From an uncultured Nitrosomonas sp. (lineage in GTDB: Bacteria > Pseudomonadota > Gammaproteobacteria > Burkholderiales > Nitrosomonadaceae), in assembly GCA_949281375.1 (NCBI GenBank), contig CASDLT010000040.1, positions 124,001-188,000 on the forward strand: 64,000 bases of DNA. The letters are read 5' to 3'. Positions 9,807-19,451 of this stretch are shown in pieces. Numbering within the stretch: position 1 is the first letter of the stretch; every line of letters begins with the position of its first letter. A program made the translations under genes and the position numbers. The notes below the pieces were generated by a model. The model did no database searches. It was not told the origin of the DNA and saw nothing but the letters and a program-made list of their open reading frames with translations.

Positions 9807-10007
9807 CTAGCAGCAGCGATTGAGCCGCCCTTTACTCCCATATCGGGCTTCCTGGCGTTCGCGAAAAAATTCTTCATAGGACATGATGGATTGATCCGGA
9901 TGCGCCATTTTCATATGGTCGACATAAGTGCTGTATTCCGGCATTCCGACCATTAACCGCAAGCTCTTTGAAAGCTGACCCATTGTTCGAGTAACGTTTT
10001 TCAACAT
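9807..10007 (-). CDS. ybdD: YbdD/YjiX family small protein
   Basis: A 66-residue protein with the family pattern LMVGMPEYSTYVDHMK, HPDQ, and MSYEEFFRERQEARYG followed by a CC terminus. Small proteins of this family are encoded directly downstream of CstA/BtsT pyruvate-type transporters, as here (16 bp after cstA, same strand). It is probably co-transcribed with cstA; the molecular role is not well defined. Confidence 0.9.
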   Translation of the reverse strand: MLKNVTRTMGQLSKSLRLMVGMPEYSTYVDHMKMAHPDQSIMSYEEFFRERQEARYGSKGRLNRCC

Positions 10008-10023
10008 CAGAGTTCTCCGCTAT

Positions 10024-12096
10024 TTATTTATCAAGGGTGACGTACGCAGGTGATAGCTCAAAAGGCGCTTCTTGCACAGTAGGGTGATGGGCCCTCCGGG
10101 CTTGAAACACTGTTCTGATGCCGAAGCACAGCATGCTGACCAGCACCAGCATGAACAACGCAGCCAATGATGCATTGACATAATCGTTAAAAATGACTCG
10201 CTGCATTTGTTCAATCGACTTGGCCGGCACCAGCACCATGCCATCCACGATTGCCTCTTGGTATTGATTGGCATGTGCGAGGAAACCAATCCTCGGATTG
10301 TCATTGAAAATCTTGTGCCAGGCGGCCGTCAGGGTGCAGATGCTGACCCACGTCAACGGCAGCAGGGTAATCCAGGCAAAGCGATCCAGCTTCATTTTGA
10401 ACAATACGCTGGTGCACAGGATGAGCGCGATGCCAGCCAACATCTGATTGGCAATGCCGAATAGCGGCCACAACGTATTGATTCCGCCCAGAGGATCCAC
10501 CACTCCCTGGTACAGGAAATAACCCCAGCCAGCTACGCACAAACCGGTGGCAGTCAGGCTGGCGATGATCGAATCAGTGCGTTTCATCAAGGGAATAAAC
10601 GAACCGAGCAAATCTTGCAGCATGAAACGTCCTGCTCGGGTTCCAGCGTCGACTGCAGTGAGAATGAAGAGCGCTTCGAACAGAATCGCAAAGTGATACC
10701 AGAACGCCATCATTGCTGTGCCGCCGACCACTTCCGATAGAATCTGCGCCATGCCCACCGCCAGTGTCGGCGCGCCACCGGTACGGGAAATGATGCTATG
10801 TTCACCGACATTCTGCGCAGTCTGCGTAATCATGTCCGGTGTTACGTAGAAACCCCACTGCGCAATCGTGTGCGCCGCCGATTCCGCGCTCGTGCCAATG
10901 ATCGCAGCCGGGCTGTTCATTGCAAAATAGATACCGGGTTCCAGCGTTGCTGCGGCGATCAGCGCCATGATCGCCACGAATGATTCCATCAGCATCGCGC
11001 CATAACCGATGAAACGCGCGTCTGTTTCCGACTGGATCATTTTTGGTGTTGTTCCCGAGGCGATCAACGAATGAAAACCAGAAATCGCGCCGCATGCGAT
11101 CGTGACAAACAGAAAAGGAAACAAATCGCCAGACCAGACCGGGCCGGTGCCATCGACAAACTGTGTCAGGGCGGGCATTTTCAATTGCGGCGAAATGATG
11201 ATCACGCCAATCGCCAGCCCCACGATTGTACCGATCTTTAAAAAAGTAGATAAATAATCGCGCGGTGCCAGCAAAAGCCACACTGGCAGCACCGCCGCAA
11301 TAAATCCATAGGCGATCAGCGCCCAGGTTAGTTGTTCGGCCGTCAAAGTGAACATCGCCGCCCACTGCGGATCTTCCTGGACATACTGACCAACCACGAT
11401 CGACAACATCAATAACGTAAAGCCGATGAATGATACTTCGCCAATAGCGCACGGGCGGAAATAACGGGTATACAATCCCATGAATAAAGCAATTGGAATG
11501 GTTGCGGCCACCGTGAAGGTTCCCCACGGCGACTCGGCCAAAGCCTTGACGACGATTAGCGACAGCACCGCCAGCAACACCAGCATAATGAAGAATGTGC
11601 CGCTCATCGCGATCATGCCTGGCACGTGTCCGAGTTCAGACTTGATCAGATCACCCAATGATCGGCCATTACGTCGCGTCGAAATGAACAGTACGATAAA
11701 ATCCTGCACTGCACCGGCAAATACCACGCCCGCCAACAACCATAACAATCCGGGCAGGTATCCCATCTGCGCGGCCAGAATCGGGCCGACTAACGGGCCG
11801 GCGCCCGCGATGGCAGCAAAATGATGACCGAACAGGACATATTTATTGGTCGGTACATGATCAAGGCCATCGTTATGCTTATAGGCTGGCGTCATTCGCC
11901 GGTCATCCAGCTTCAGCACGCGATTGGCGATGAACAGACTATAAAAGCGAAAAGCAATCAAATAAATGCATACAGCGGCAATGACTATCCAGATTGCGCC
12001 GATCGATTCTCCACGGTTCAGCGCAATGACCGCACAGGCCGATGCACCACACAACGAAAACAGCAGCCAGCCAAGTTTATTAAGTAAGGTATTCAT
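10024..12096 (-). CDS. cstA: Carbon starvation protein A / pyruvate-peptide transporter
   Basis: A multi-spanning inner-membrane transporter of 690 residues, close to the E. coli CstA length. Conserved segments include HNDGLDHVPTNKYVLFGHHF, AGAGPLVGPILAAQMGYLPG, QDFIVLF, GAISGFHSLIASGTTPKM and FGIANQML. Family members import pyruvate and/or peptides. Start set at 12096 because the conserved N-terminus begins there; an in-frame upstream start at 12165 would add 23 unrelated residues. It is divergent from a Crp-family regulator gene, which may control it. Confidence 0.93.
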   Translation of the reverse strand: MNTLLNKLGWLLFSLCGASACAVIALNRGESIGAIWIVIAAVCIYLIAFRFYSLFIANRVLKLDDRRMTPAYKHNDGLDHVPTNKYVLFGHHFAAIAGAGPLVGPILAAQMGYLPGLLWLLAGVVFAGAVQDFIVLFISTRRNGRSLGDLIKSELGHVPGMIAMSGTFFIMLVLLAVLSLIVVKALAESPWGTFTVAATIPIALFMGLYTRYFRPCAIGEVSFIGFTLLMLSIVVGQYVQEDPQWAAMFTLTAEQLTWALIAYGFIAAVLPVWLLLAPRDYLSTFLKIGTIVGLAIGVIIISPQLKMPALTQFVDGTGPVWSGDLFPFLFVTIACGAISGFHSLIASGTTPKMIQSETDARFIGYGAMLMESFVAIMALIAAATLEPGIYFAMNSPAAIIGTSAESAAHTIAQWGFYVTPDMITQTAQNVGEHSIISRTGGAPTLAVGMAQILSEVVGGTAMMAFWYHFAILFEALFILTAVDAGTRAGRFMLQDLLGSFIPLMKRTDSIIASLTATGLCVAGWGYFLYQGVVDPLGGINTLWPLFGIANQMLAGIALILCTSVLFKMKLDRFAWITLLPLTWVSICTLTAAWHKIFNDNPRIGFLAHANQYQEAIVDGMVLVPAKSIEQMQRVIFNDYVNASLAALFMLVLVSMLCFGIRTVFQARRAHHPTVQEAPFELSPAYVTLDK

Positions 12097-12236
12097 TGGT
12101 TTTCCAACTATTAAGAGATTGTAGGGATTTTGTGACAGTTTCATGAGCCTACATTTTATAGCCAACGATTAAAAATTCTAAATAAGCCTATTTGCAAGTA
12201 GAATATTTATAACCTTACTTTGATTGAGAGGATCAA

Positions 12237-12956
12237 ATGATCGCACGACATCTCCCTATGGAACGAGCTTGTGCGCTGTTGACGGCGATTAAAGAATTTA
12301 CTGCCTTACCACTGCATGACCGGGAAATGATCGCACAAGTGTGTCAATGGCATCGGTATGAAGTTGGTGAAGAAATCTTGCGCTATCATGATCATTCGAC
12401 AAGTGTCTTTTTTATCACGCAGGGGGAGGCGCGGGTAACCTTTTATTCAGTGTGTGGCAAAGAAGTCATATTATGTGATTTGCCGGCAGGTGAGATATTT
12501 GGCGAATTGACAGCCATTGATGGCCAGCCGCGCTCTGCAACGGTGGTCGCCAAATCAAGCTCACTGGTGGCAACCATTTCGTCGGCGGATTTCCATGATT
12601 TGATTTTCCGCAATCGGCAAATTTCGGCAGCGATCCTGCAGCGACTGACCGCGCAGATACGCCGCTTGACTGAGCGGGTATTCGAGTTCAGTACCCTGGC
12701 TGTCCGTAATCGTGTTCAGGCGGAATTACTTCGTCTTGCGCGAAAACATCCTGTCGTCGCGAATAAAGGAAGCATCTCTCCCATACCGACCCATACCGAA
12801 TTGGCCAATCTTGTCAGTACCCATCGGGAAGCGGTGACCCGGGAATTAAACCGCCTGGAAAAAGAACAATTGATTCTACGCAAGGATCACGAATTGCATA
12901 TTCTCGACATGGCAAAGCTGGTTAGTATGATTGAGAATGCGCGTGGTGATTTGTAG
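12237..12956 (+). CDS. Crp/Fnr-family transcriptional regulator
   Basis: 239 residues: an N-terminal cyclic-nucleotide-binding-like beta barrel with a phosphate-binding cassette (GEIFGELTAIDGQPRSATVVA split across about residues 85-105), a long dimerisation helix and a C-terminal winged helix with THTELANLVSTHREAVTREL as recognition region. The cassette's Glu and Arg-Ser pair resemble Crp rather than Fnr, and no N-terminal iron-sulfur cysteines are present, so cAMP or another nucleotide is a possible ligand. It is divergent from cstA across 140 bp. Confidence 0.88.
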   Translation: MIARHLPMERACALLTAIKEFTALPLHDREMIAQVCQWHRYEVGEEILRYHDHSTSVFFITQGEARVTFYSVCGKEVILCDLPAGEIFGELTAIDGQPRSATVVAKSSSLVATISSADFHDLIFRNRQISAAILQRLTAQIRRLTERVFEFSTLAVRNRVQAELLRLARKHPVVANKGSISPIPTHTELANLVSTHREAVTRELNRLEKEQLILRKDHELHILDMAKLVSMIENARGDL

Positions 12957-12982
12957 CATATAAGCCGTAAGTTGTCGTGCAT

Positions 12983-13012
12983 AAAAAAAAGCACACCAGA
13001 AAACTGATGTGC
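12983..13012 (-). terminator. Intrinsic terminator for hppA, probably bidirectional
   Basis: A 9-bp stem (GCACACCAG at 12991-12999 and CTGATGTGC at 13004-13012) with a 4-base loop. Read on the minus strand all nine positions pair (one G-U) and are followed by eight T's, 20 bp past the hppA stop. On the plus strand it is slightly weaker but follows the Crp-family gene and is followed by TTTTT, so it may serve both. Confidence 0.85.
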
Positions 13013-13032
13013 TTTTTGTTGTGGTTGATCTC

Positions 13033-15090
13033 TTACAGCAATGGAATGATCAAGAGCGCCACAATGTTGATGATCTTGATCAGCGGGTTGATTGCAGGGC
13101 CTGCAGTATCTTTGTAAGGATCACCGACAGTGTCGCCGGTAACGGATGCTTTGTGAGCTTCGCTGCCTTTGCCGCCAAAATGACCGTCTTCGATATATTT
13201 TTTGGCATTATCCCAGGCACCGCCACCGGTGGTCATGGAAATCGCAACAAACAGACCTGTGATGATCGAACCCATCAGTACACCACCCAGAGCTTGCGCT
13301 CCGAGAATCACGCCAACCAGTAACGGAATGAGCACGGGCAGTAAAGAAGGTATCATCATTTCCTTGATCGCGGCTTTTGTGAGCATATCCACGGCACGCG
13401 AATAATCAGGCTTGCTTGTACCTTCCATGATGCCGGGGATTTCCTTGAATTGACGGCGAACTTCAATCACTACGGAACCTGCCGCACGGCCTACCGCTTC
13501 CATCGACATTGCTCCGAACAGGTAAGGAATCATACCGCCGATGAAAAGTCCGATGATGACCATATGATTGGATAAATCAAAGGTCAGGGTGTGGCCGGCA
13601 TGCTCGAGCGCATGGGTGTAATCGGCGAACAATACCAGAGCGGCCAGTCCAGCGGAACCAATCGCGTACCCTTTGGTAACGGCTTTGGTGGTGTTACCTA
13701 CGGCATCCAGCGGATCGGTAATGGCACGGACTGAATCAGGCATTTCGGACATCTCGGCGATACCGCCAGCATTGTCGGTAATCGGACCATAGGCATCCAG
13801 TGCGACGATGATACCTGTCATGGATAACATGGCCGTTGCAGCAATGGCAATACCGTACAAGCCAGCCAGTGCATAGGCCAGCAGGATACTGATACATACT
13901 GCAAGTACCGGTGCCGCAGTAGAACGCATTGAAACACCCAGACCAGCGATGATGTTGGTTGCATGTCCGGTCGTCGATGCTTCAGCAACGTGCTGAACGG
14001 GCGGGAAATCGGTTGAGGTGTAGTATTCGGTAATCACTACCATCAATCCAGTCAATACCAGCCCGATCGTGGCTGCCAGGAATACCCGCATGACCAGCAT
14101 GCCGCCAGCAACTTCGGTGCCGTCGATATTCAGGGACATGTCGCCCATGAACCAGACGGTTACCGGCAGATAAGTCAATAGCGCGATACCGCCAGCTACG
14201 GCCAGTCCACGGTACAGAGCGTTCATGATCTTACCGCCGTCGCGCATTTTGACGTAATAGCAACCGATGATGGAAGCGACGATGGACACTGCGCCAAGCA
14301 TCAACGGGTAAATGACTGCGTCAACCGCATTGGTTGAAAATAGCAGTGCGCCCAGGATCATGGTAGCGATGATGGTTACTGCATAGGTTTCGAACAGATC
14401 GGCTGCCATCCCAGCGCAGTCACCGACGTTATCACCCACATTATCAGCAATCACCGCAGGGTTGCGTGGATCATCCTCTGGAATACCTGCTTCAACCTTG
14501 CCGACCAGATCAGCGCCAACGTCTGCGCCTTTTGTAAAGATACCGCCACCCAGACGAGCAAAAATGGAAATCAATGATCCACCGAAGGCAAAACCAATCA
14601 AGGGTTTGATCACATCGCTGACTGCTTGGTTAGGATCGGCGCCGTCAAATAATGAAGCGCAGTAACCTGCAACACCGAGCAAGCCCAATCCAACCACCAG
14701 CATGCCAGTCACTGCACCACCGCGGAAAGCAATGGCCAATGCCTCATTCAGGCCAACCGTGGCGGCTTGAGCGGTACGCACATTGGATTGAACCGAAACC
14801 GTCATGCCGAGAAAGCCGGCAGTGCCCGAGAGGAAAGCGCCCAGCGCAAAACCGATGGCCGTATCCAGGCTGAGTGCGAGCCATAAAGCCAGAAACAGAA
14901 CGATACCGACGATACCGATGGTCATATACTGACGTTTCAGATACGCGGAAGCACCTTCCTGAATAGCCGTAGCAATTTCTTGCATACGCTGGTTGCCCGT
15001 CGATTGAACATAGATGCCCCTGATCCAGATACCACTGAATACCAGGGCTATAATCGCGCTACCGATTGCGATAATTAAACCATTCGCCAT
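13033..15090 (-). CDS. hppA: Membrane proton-pumping pyrophosphatase, K+-independent type
   Basis: Couples hydrolysis of PPi to ion pumping across the inner membrane. About 685 residues with many transmembrane helices and the catalytic loops [38 protein letters not shown] and [25 protein letters not shown], and [15 protein letters not shown]. The GNTTKAVT sequence has Lys and Thr at the positions that are Ala in K+-dependent enzymes, which predicts K+-independent H+ pumping (family knowledge). Start at 15090, with GGAG 6 bp upstream; an in-frame TTG at 15102 would place the Shine-Dalgarno inside the gene. Its neighbours pfp and adk also handle PPi or adenylate phosphates. Confidence 0.94.
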   Translation of the reverse strand: MANGLIIAIGSAIIALVFSGIWIRGIYVQSTGNQRMQEIATAIQEGASAYLKRQYMTIGIVGIVLFLALWLALSLDTAIGFALGAFLSGTAGFLGMTVSVQSNVRTAQAATVGLNEALAIAFRGGAVTGMLVVGLGLLGVAGYCASLFDGADPNQAVSDVIKPLIGFAFGGSLISIFARLGGGIFTKGADVGADLVGKVEAGIPEDDPRNPAVIADNVGDNVGDCAGMAADLFETYAVTIIATMILGALLFSTNAVDAVIYPLMLGAVSIVASIIGCYYVKMRDGGKIMNALYRGLAVAGGIALLTYLPVTVWFMGDMSLNIDGTEVAGGMLVMRVFLAATIGLVLTGLMVVITEYYTSTDFPPVQHVAEASTTGHATNIIAGLGVSMRSTAAPVLAVCISILLAYALAGLYGIAIAATAMLSMTGIIVALDAYGPITDNAGGIAEMSEMPDSVRAITDPLDAVGNTTKAVTKGYAIGSAGLAALVLFADYTHALEHAGHTLTFDLSNHMVIIGLFIGGMIPYLFGAMSMEAVGRAAGSVVIEVRRQFKEIPGIMEGTSKPDYSRAVDMLTKAAIKEMMIPSLLPVLIPLLVGVILGAQALGGVLMGSIITGLFVAISMTTGGGAWDNAKKYIEDGHFGGKGSEAHKASVTGDTVGDPYKDTAGPAINPLIKIINIVALLIIPLL

Positions 15091-15312
15091 AAAGAACTCC
15101 AATTAAAGTCAGACCACATATAATCACATGTAGAATTTGGCCTAATAATTCCACATTATTAAACACTTGTCCCAGATCGTACAATCAGGACGTATTTTAT
15201 CTGTTCTTATTGCCTGAGTGCATCAAATTTCAAGAAATTTGAATCGGTATTAAAATGAATCATGAGTGTGCGATGCCACTGCAACACCAACCGCTTGTAA
15301 TGCCAGTTATTT

Positions 15313-16572
15313 CTATAGCTTGAATTCGCCCAATTTTTTTGCAACAGCAGCATTTTTCAACCGGACGTAGTCAGGCAATCCATTTTTGTAGGGTGGGTAG
15401 TCTTCGCCCTCAATCAATGGTGATAAGTATTCGCGGCATGCCGACGTAATACCGAAACCATCTTCACTGATGAACTCAGCGGGCATCATTTTTTCGACGT
15501 TTGCGACATTGGAGAGCTGAGCCATTCCAACTGACCATTTGTAGGGCGCATTTGATTCGCGAACAATGGTCGGCATGACCGAGTTGTGACCTGCAATTGC
15601 ATATTCCACCGCGGCTTTGCCCATGGCATAGGCTTGTTCGACGTCAGCTTTTGATGCAATGTGGCGCGCGGCACGTTGCAAGTAGTCGGCAACGCCCCAA
15701 TGGTATTTCAACCCCAGGCCATCTTTGATGATGCTAGCCACTACTGGCGCAACGCCACCTAGTTGGGCGTGACCAAACGCATCACGAAGCCCCTGATCGG
15801 CCAGGAAATTGCCATCTCCACCTTTTACGCCTTCGGATACCACCACGGAGCAATAGCCGAATTCCTTGACGCAGCGATCTACCTTGGCCAGGAATTTTTC
15901 CTTATCGAAAGTGACTTCCGGAAACAGAATGACCACGGGAATTTCACAATCGGCACTAGATGCCAGGCCGCCTGCTGCAGCGATCCAGCCAGCGTGACGT
16001 CCCATCACTTCCAGGATGAACACCTTGGTCGATGTCTTGGCCATGCTGGCCACATCGAAGCTGGCCTCGCGCGTTGAAACTGCAATGTATTTGGCCACAG
16101 AGCCGAATCCAGGGCAGCAATCGGTGATCGGCAGATCATTATCCACGGTTTTGGGGACGTGAATGGCCTGAATCGGATAACCGAGTGTATCGGCCAATTG
16201 CGAGACCTTGAGGCAGGTATCGGCCGAATCGCCGCCGCCATTGTAGAAAAAATATCCAATATCGTGCGCTTTGAATACTTCGATCAGACGTTCATATTCG
16301 CGCCGGTTCTGTTCCAGGCTTTTCAGTTTGTAGCGGCATGAGCCGAAAGCCCCGGATGGGGTGTGACGAAGCGCAGCAATTGCTGCGGCTGATTCGGCAT
16401 TGGTGTCGATTAAGTCTTCGGTCAGCGCGCCAATGATGCCGTTGCGTCCTGCATAAACATTACCGATTTTATCAGTATGTTGGCGGACGGTTTCCAGTAC
16501 ACCCGCGGCTGAGGCGTTGATGACTGCCGTAACGCCTCCGGATTGCGCGTAGAAAGCATTTTTAATTGCCAT
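15313..16572 (-). CDS. pfp: Pyrophosphate-dependent 6-phosphofructokinase
   Basis: Reversible PPi-linked phosphorylation of fructose 6-phosphate. The 419-residue protein shows the PPi-type signature GGGDSADT (ATP enzymes have GGDGS), PKTVDNDLPITDCCPGFGSV with the catalytic Asp, MGRHAGWIAAAGGLA and the substrate loop. AGGAGA lies just upstream of the ATG. Located between hppA and adk on the same strand; PPi-linked glycolysis/RuMP-type carbon flow is typical of methylotrophs and nitrosomonads. The product could also use sedoheptulose phosphates. Confidence 0.93.
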   Translation of the reverse strand: MAIKNAFYAQSGGVTAVINASAAGVLETVRQHTDKIGNVYAGRNGIIGALTEDLIDTNAESAAAIAALRHTPSGAFGSCRYKLKSLEQNRREYERLIEVFKAHDIGYFFYNGGGDSADTCLKVSQLADTLGYPIQAIHVPKTVDNDLPITDCCPGFGSVAKYIAVSTREASFDVASMAKTSTKVFILEVMGRHAGWIAAAGGLASSADCEIPVVILFPEVTFDKEKFLAKVDRCVKEFGYCSVVVSEGVKGGDGNFLADQGLRDAFGHAQLGGVAPVVASIIKDGLGLKYHWGVADYLQRAARHIASKADVEQAYAMGKAAVEYAIAGHNSVMPTIVRESNAPYKWSVGMAQLSNVANVEKMMPAEFISEDGFGITSACREYLSPLIEGEDYPPYKNGLPDYVRLKNAAVAKKLGEFKL

Positions 16573-16628
16573 TTTTATCTCCTGATTAATGAAGTCGTAA
16601 GTAAGTAATTATTTGTTTATCCGACATG

Positions 16629-16667
16629 CAAGAACTCAGGAGCAAGTGAGATTGTCCTGAGTTCTTG
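16629..16667. other. Perfect 13-bp inverted repeat between adk and pfp
   Basis: CAAGAACTCAGGA (16629-16641) and TCCTGAGTTCTTG (16655-16667) pair perfectly around a 13-base loop. It lies 38 bp past the adk stop and 57 bp before the pfp start, both on the minus strand. There is no T-run after it on the minus strand, so it is either an unusual terminator, an mRNA 3'-end protector or a leader hairpin of pfp. Confidence 0.6.
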
Positions 16668-16704
16668 ACAGTTTTGTCTGCAAGTCCGAATGAATCTTGC
16701 GAAT

Positions 16705-17373
<669 letters not shown>

Positions 17374-17578
17374 TCAGTTTCCGATTATGATATTGATTGA
17401 CCGATGCGGCGGATTTAACTGTGCCGCTTCAATGACATCTCGCGATTATATCTCAGGCAAGGCAGATACTCGAGTTTTTTACCGCGTGAAGAAAGGTGAA
17501 GTTTGTCTCCTTGAAATCGAATTACATTGATATCATGCAGCTTATGCGATAATTGACCGACTTTTAACAGGAAAAATC

Positions 17579-18625
17579 ATGGACGAAAACAGAAGTAAAG
17601 CGCTTGACGTTGCGTTGGCCCAGATCGAGAAGCAATTTGGCAAGGGCTCCATCATGCGGTTGGGCGCCAACGATGTTGCCTATGATATTCAGGTCGTCTC
17701 GACAGGCTCTTTGGGGCTTGATATTGCATTGGGCGTCGGCGGTTTGCCGCGCGGCCGGATCATTGAAATTTATGGCCCTGAGTCGTCGGGTAAAACGACG
17801 TTGACACTGCAAGTCATCGCCGAAATGCAAAAACTGGGTGGAACCGCGGCCTTTATCGATGCGGAGCATGCGCTCGATCCGCAATACGCGCAGAAAATCG
17901 GCGTCAATGTGCAGGAGCTGTTGATATCACAGCCCGACAATGGCGAGCAAGCGTTGGAAATCGCCGACATGCTGGTACGCTCTGGCTCTGTCGACATTAT
18001 CGTGGTCGATTCGGTGGCAGCGCTCACGCCCCGGGCGGAAATCGAAGGCGATATGGGCGATCCGCAAATGGGATTGCAAGCGCGCTTGATGTCTCAGGCG
18101 CTGCGCAAACTGACCGCAAATATCAAGCGCAGCAACACGATGGTGATTTTCATCAATCAGATCCGCATGAAAATTGGCGTCATGTTTGGCAATCCAGAAA
18201 CGACGACGGGCGGCAATGCGCTGAAGTTCTATGCCTCAGTGCGTTTGGATATCCGTCGCACCGGAGCGATTAAGAAAGGCGAAGAAACAATCGGCAATGA
18301 AACCCGCGTGAAAGTCGTCAAGAATAAAGTGGCTCCGCCTTTTAAACAGGCCGATTTTGATATTTTGTACGGAGAGGGCATTTCACGCGAAAGCGAAATC
18401 ATCGAACTGGGCGTATTGCATAAGCTCATCGATAAAGCTGGTGCGTGGTATGCCTACAAAGGCGAGAAAATCGGCCAGGGCAAGGACAACGCACGCGATT
18501 ACCTGAAAGAACACAAGGATATTGCACGGGAAATCGAACACAAGATTCGATCTATTGTTGGTGTCGATGCGGGTGTGCCTGAGAAGGAAAAGATTGGCGC
18601 AGACAAAGCTGATAAAGAGAAATAA
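17579..18625 (+). CDS. recA: Recombinase RecA
   Basis: DNA strand-exchange ATPase for homologous repair and SOS induction. 348 residues with Walker [10 protein letters not shown] (near residue 67), Walker [11 protein letters not shown], the L1/L2 loops around [17 protein letters not shown] and the [23 protein letters not shown] segment, and an acidic/lysine-rich tail. I see no CTGT-N8-ACAG LexA box in the 217 bp upstream. RecX follows after 11 bp. Confidence 0.97.
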   Translation: MDENRSKALDVALAQIEKQFGKGSIMRLGANDVAYDIQVVSTGSLGLDIALGVGGLPRGRIIEIYGPESSGKTTLTLQVIAEMQKLGGTAAFIDAEHALDPQYAQKIGVNVQELLISQPDNGEQALEIADMLVRSGSVDIIVVDSVAALTPRAEIEGDMGDPQMGLQARLMSQALRKLTANIKRSNTMVIFINQIRMKIGVMFGNPETTTGGNALKFYASVRLDIRRTGAIKKGEETIGNETRVKVVKNKVAPPFKQADFDILYGEGISRESEIIELGVLHKLIDKAGAWYAYKGEKIGQGKDNARDYLKEHKDIAREIEHKIRSIVGVDAGVPEKEKIGADKADKEK

Positions 18626-18636
18626 GAGACATCGAT

Positions 18637-19089
18637 ATGCGCTCAGCCCTTGAAATGCGCGCTTTGCGCTATCTGGCGCGGCGCGAATATTCCCGTCTCG
18701 AACTGGAACGCAAGCTTTCTGCGCATGACCGTTCGCTCGCGCCGGCAATATTGGCAGAAGTATTGGATAAACTTGAATGTGAGGGGGTATTGTCGACCGA
18801 ACGCGCAGCCGAGCAAATCATTCGCTCCAGCCGGGCGCGTTTTGGCAGCAGACGGATTATTCATGCGCTGAAGGAAAAAGGTATCGATGCAGCGTGCATT
18901 CAAGAAGCATTGCCGAGTTTGAAGGAAACTGAACAGGGTGCTGCATTCGCCGTTTGGCAAAAAAAATTCGCGAAATCTCCGGAATCCAAAGAGGAGTGGG
19001 GAAAACAGATGCGGTTCATGATGAATCGAGGTTTTTCGATTGACGTGATCCGACACGTTTTATCGCGTGCATGCGAGGAGAATGAATGA
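18637..19089 (+). CDS. recX: Regulatory protein RecX
   Basis: Modulator of RecA filament growth. 150 residues of tandem three-helix repeats, with the family pattern AL...YLARREYSRLELERKL and RFGSRRIIHALKEKGI. It lies directly after recA and overlaps the next gene by 4 bp (ATGA). Confidence 0.92.
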   Translation: MRSALEMRALRYLARREYSRLELERKLSAHDRSLAPAILAEVLDKLECEGVLSTERAAEQIIRSSRARFGSRRIIHALKEKGIDAACIQEALPSLKETEQGAAFAVWQKKFAKSPESKEEWGKQMRFMMNRGFSIDVIRHVLSRACEENE

Positions 19090-19451
19090 AAAGATTATGG
19101 TTGCGCCTGCTCCTGATGCTGGTCATCGGGTTGGCGCCACACTGGGCGAGCGCAGATGAAATTGTTGCGATTGGTAAAATCAACGCATCTCCGGTGGATT
19201 TTGACGGCAAGGAAGTGCGCCTGAAGGGCATCGCCCAAAACCCGACCCGTTTGCCACTGATCGATCTGAAATCCTACGTATTGAAAGATACGAGCGGAGA
19301 AATCATGATTCTTACAGAATCGGATCTGCCTAAAATGAATGAGGAAATTACCATCCGCGTCAGAATCAAAAGCGTAGCGATCATCAGAGGTGAGGCGCTG
19401 GGGCTGACGGCTCTTGAACTGGAACGATACGATCAATTACACGAACTATGA
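19086..19451 (+). CDS. Small periplasmic OB-fold-like protein between recX and alaS
   Basis: 121 residues with a cleavable signal peptide ([23 protein letters not shown]) and a beta-rich mature part ([40 protein letters not shown]) that fits an OB-fold like those in YdeI/BOF-type periplasmic proteins. It overlaps both recX and alaS by 4 bp, so translation of all three is probably coupled although the product is exported. Function is unknown. Confidence 0.75.
   Translation: MKRLWLRLLLMLVIGLAPHWASADEIVAIGKINASPVDFDGKEVRLKGIAQNPTRLPLIDLKSYVLKDTSGEIMILTESDLPKMNEEITIRVRIKSVAIIRGEALGLTALELERYDQLHEL

Noticed and set aside
9741-9956. Plus-strand frame of 71 residues
   Set aside because: It is antisense to the well-matched YbdD-family gene.
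12131-12146. TGTGACAGTTTCATGA as a Crp site between cstA and the Crp-family gene
   Set aside because: Only the left half TGTGA fits; the right half does not match TCACA.
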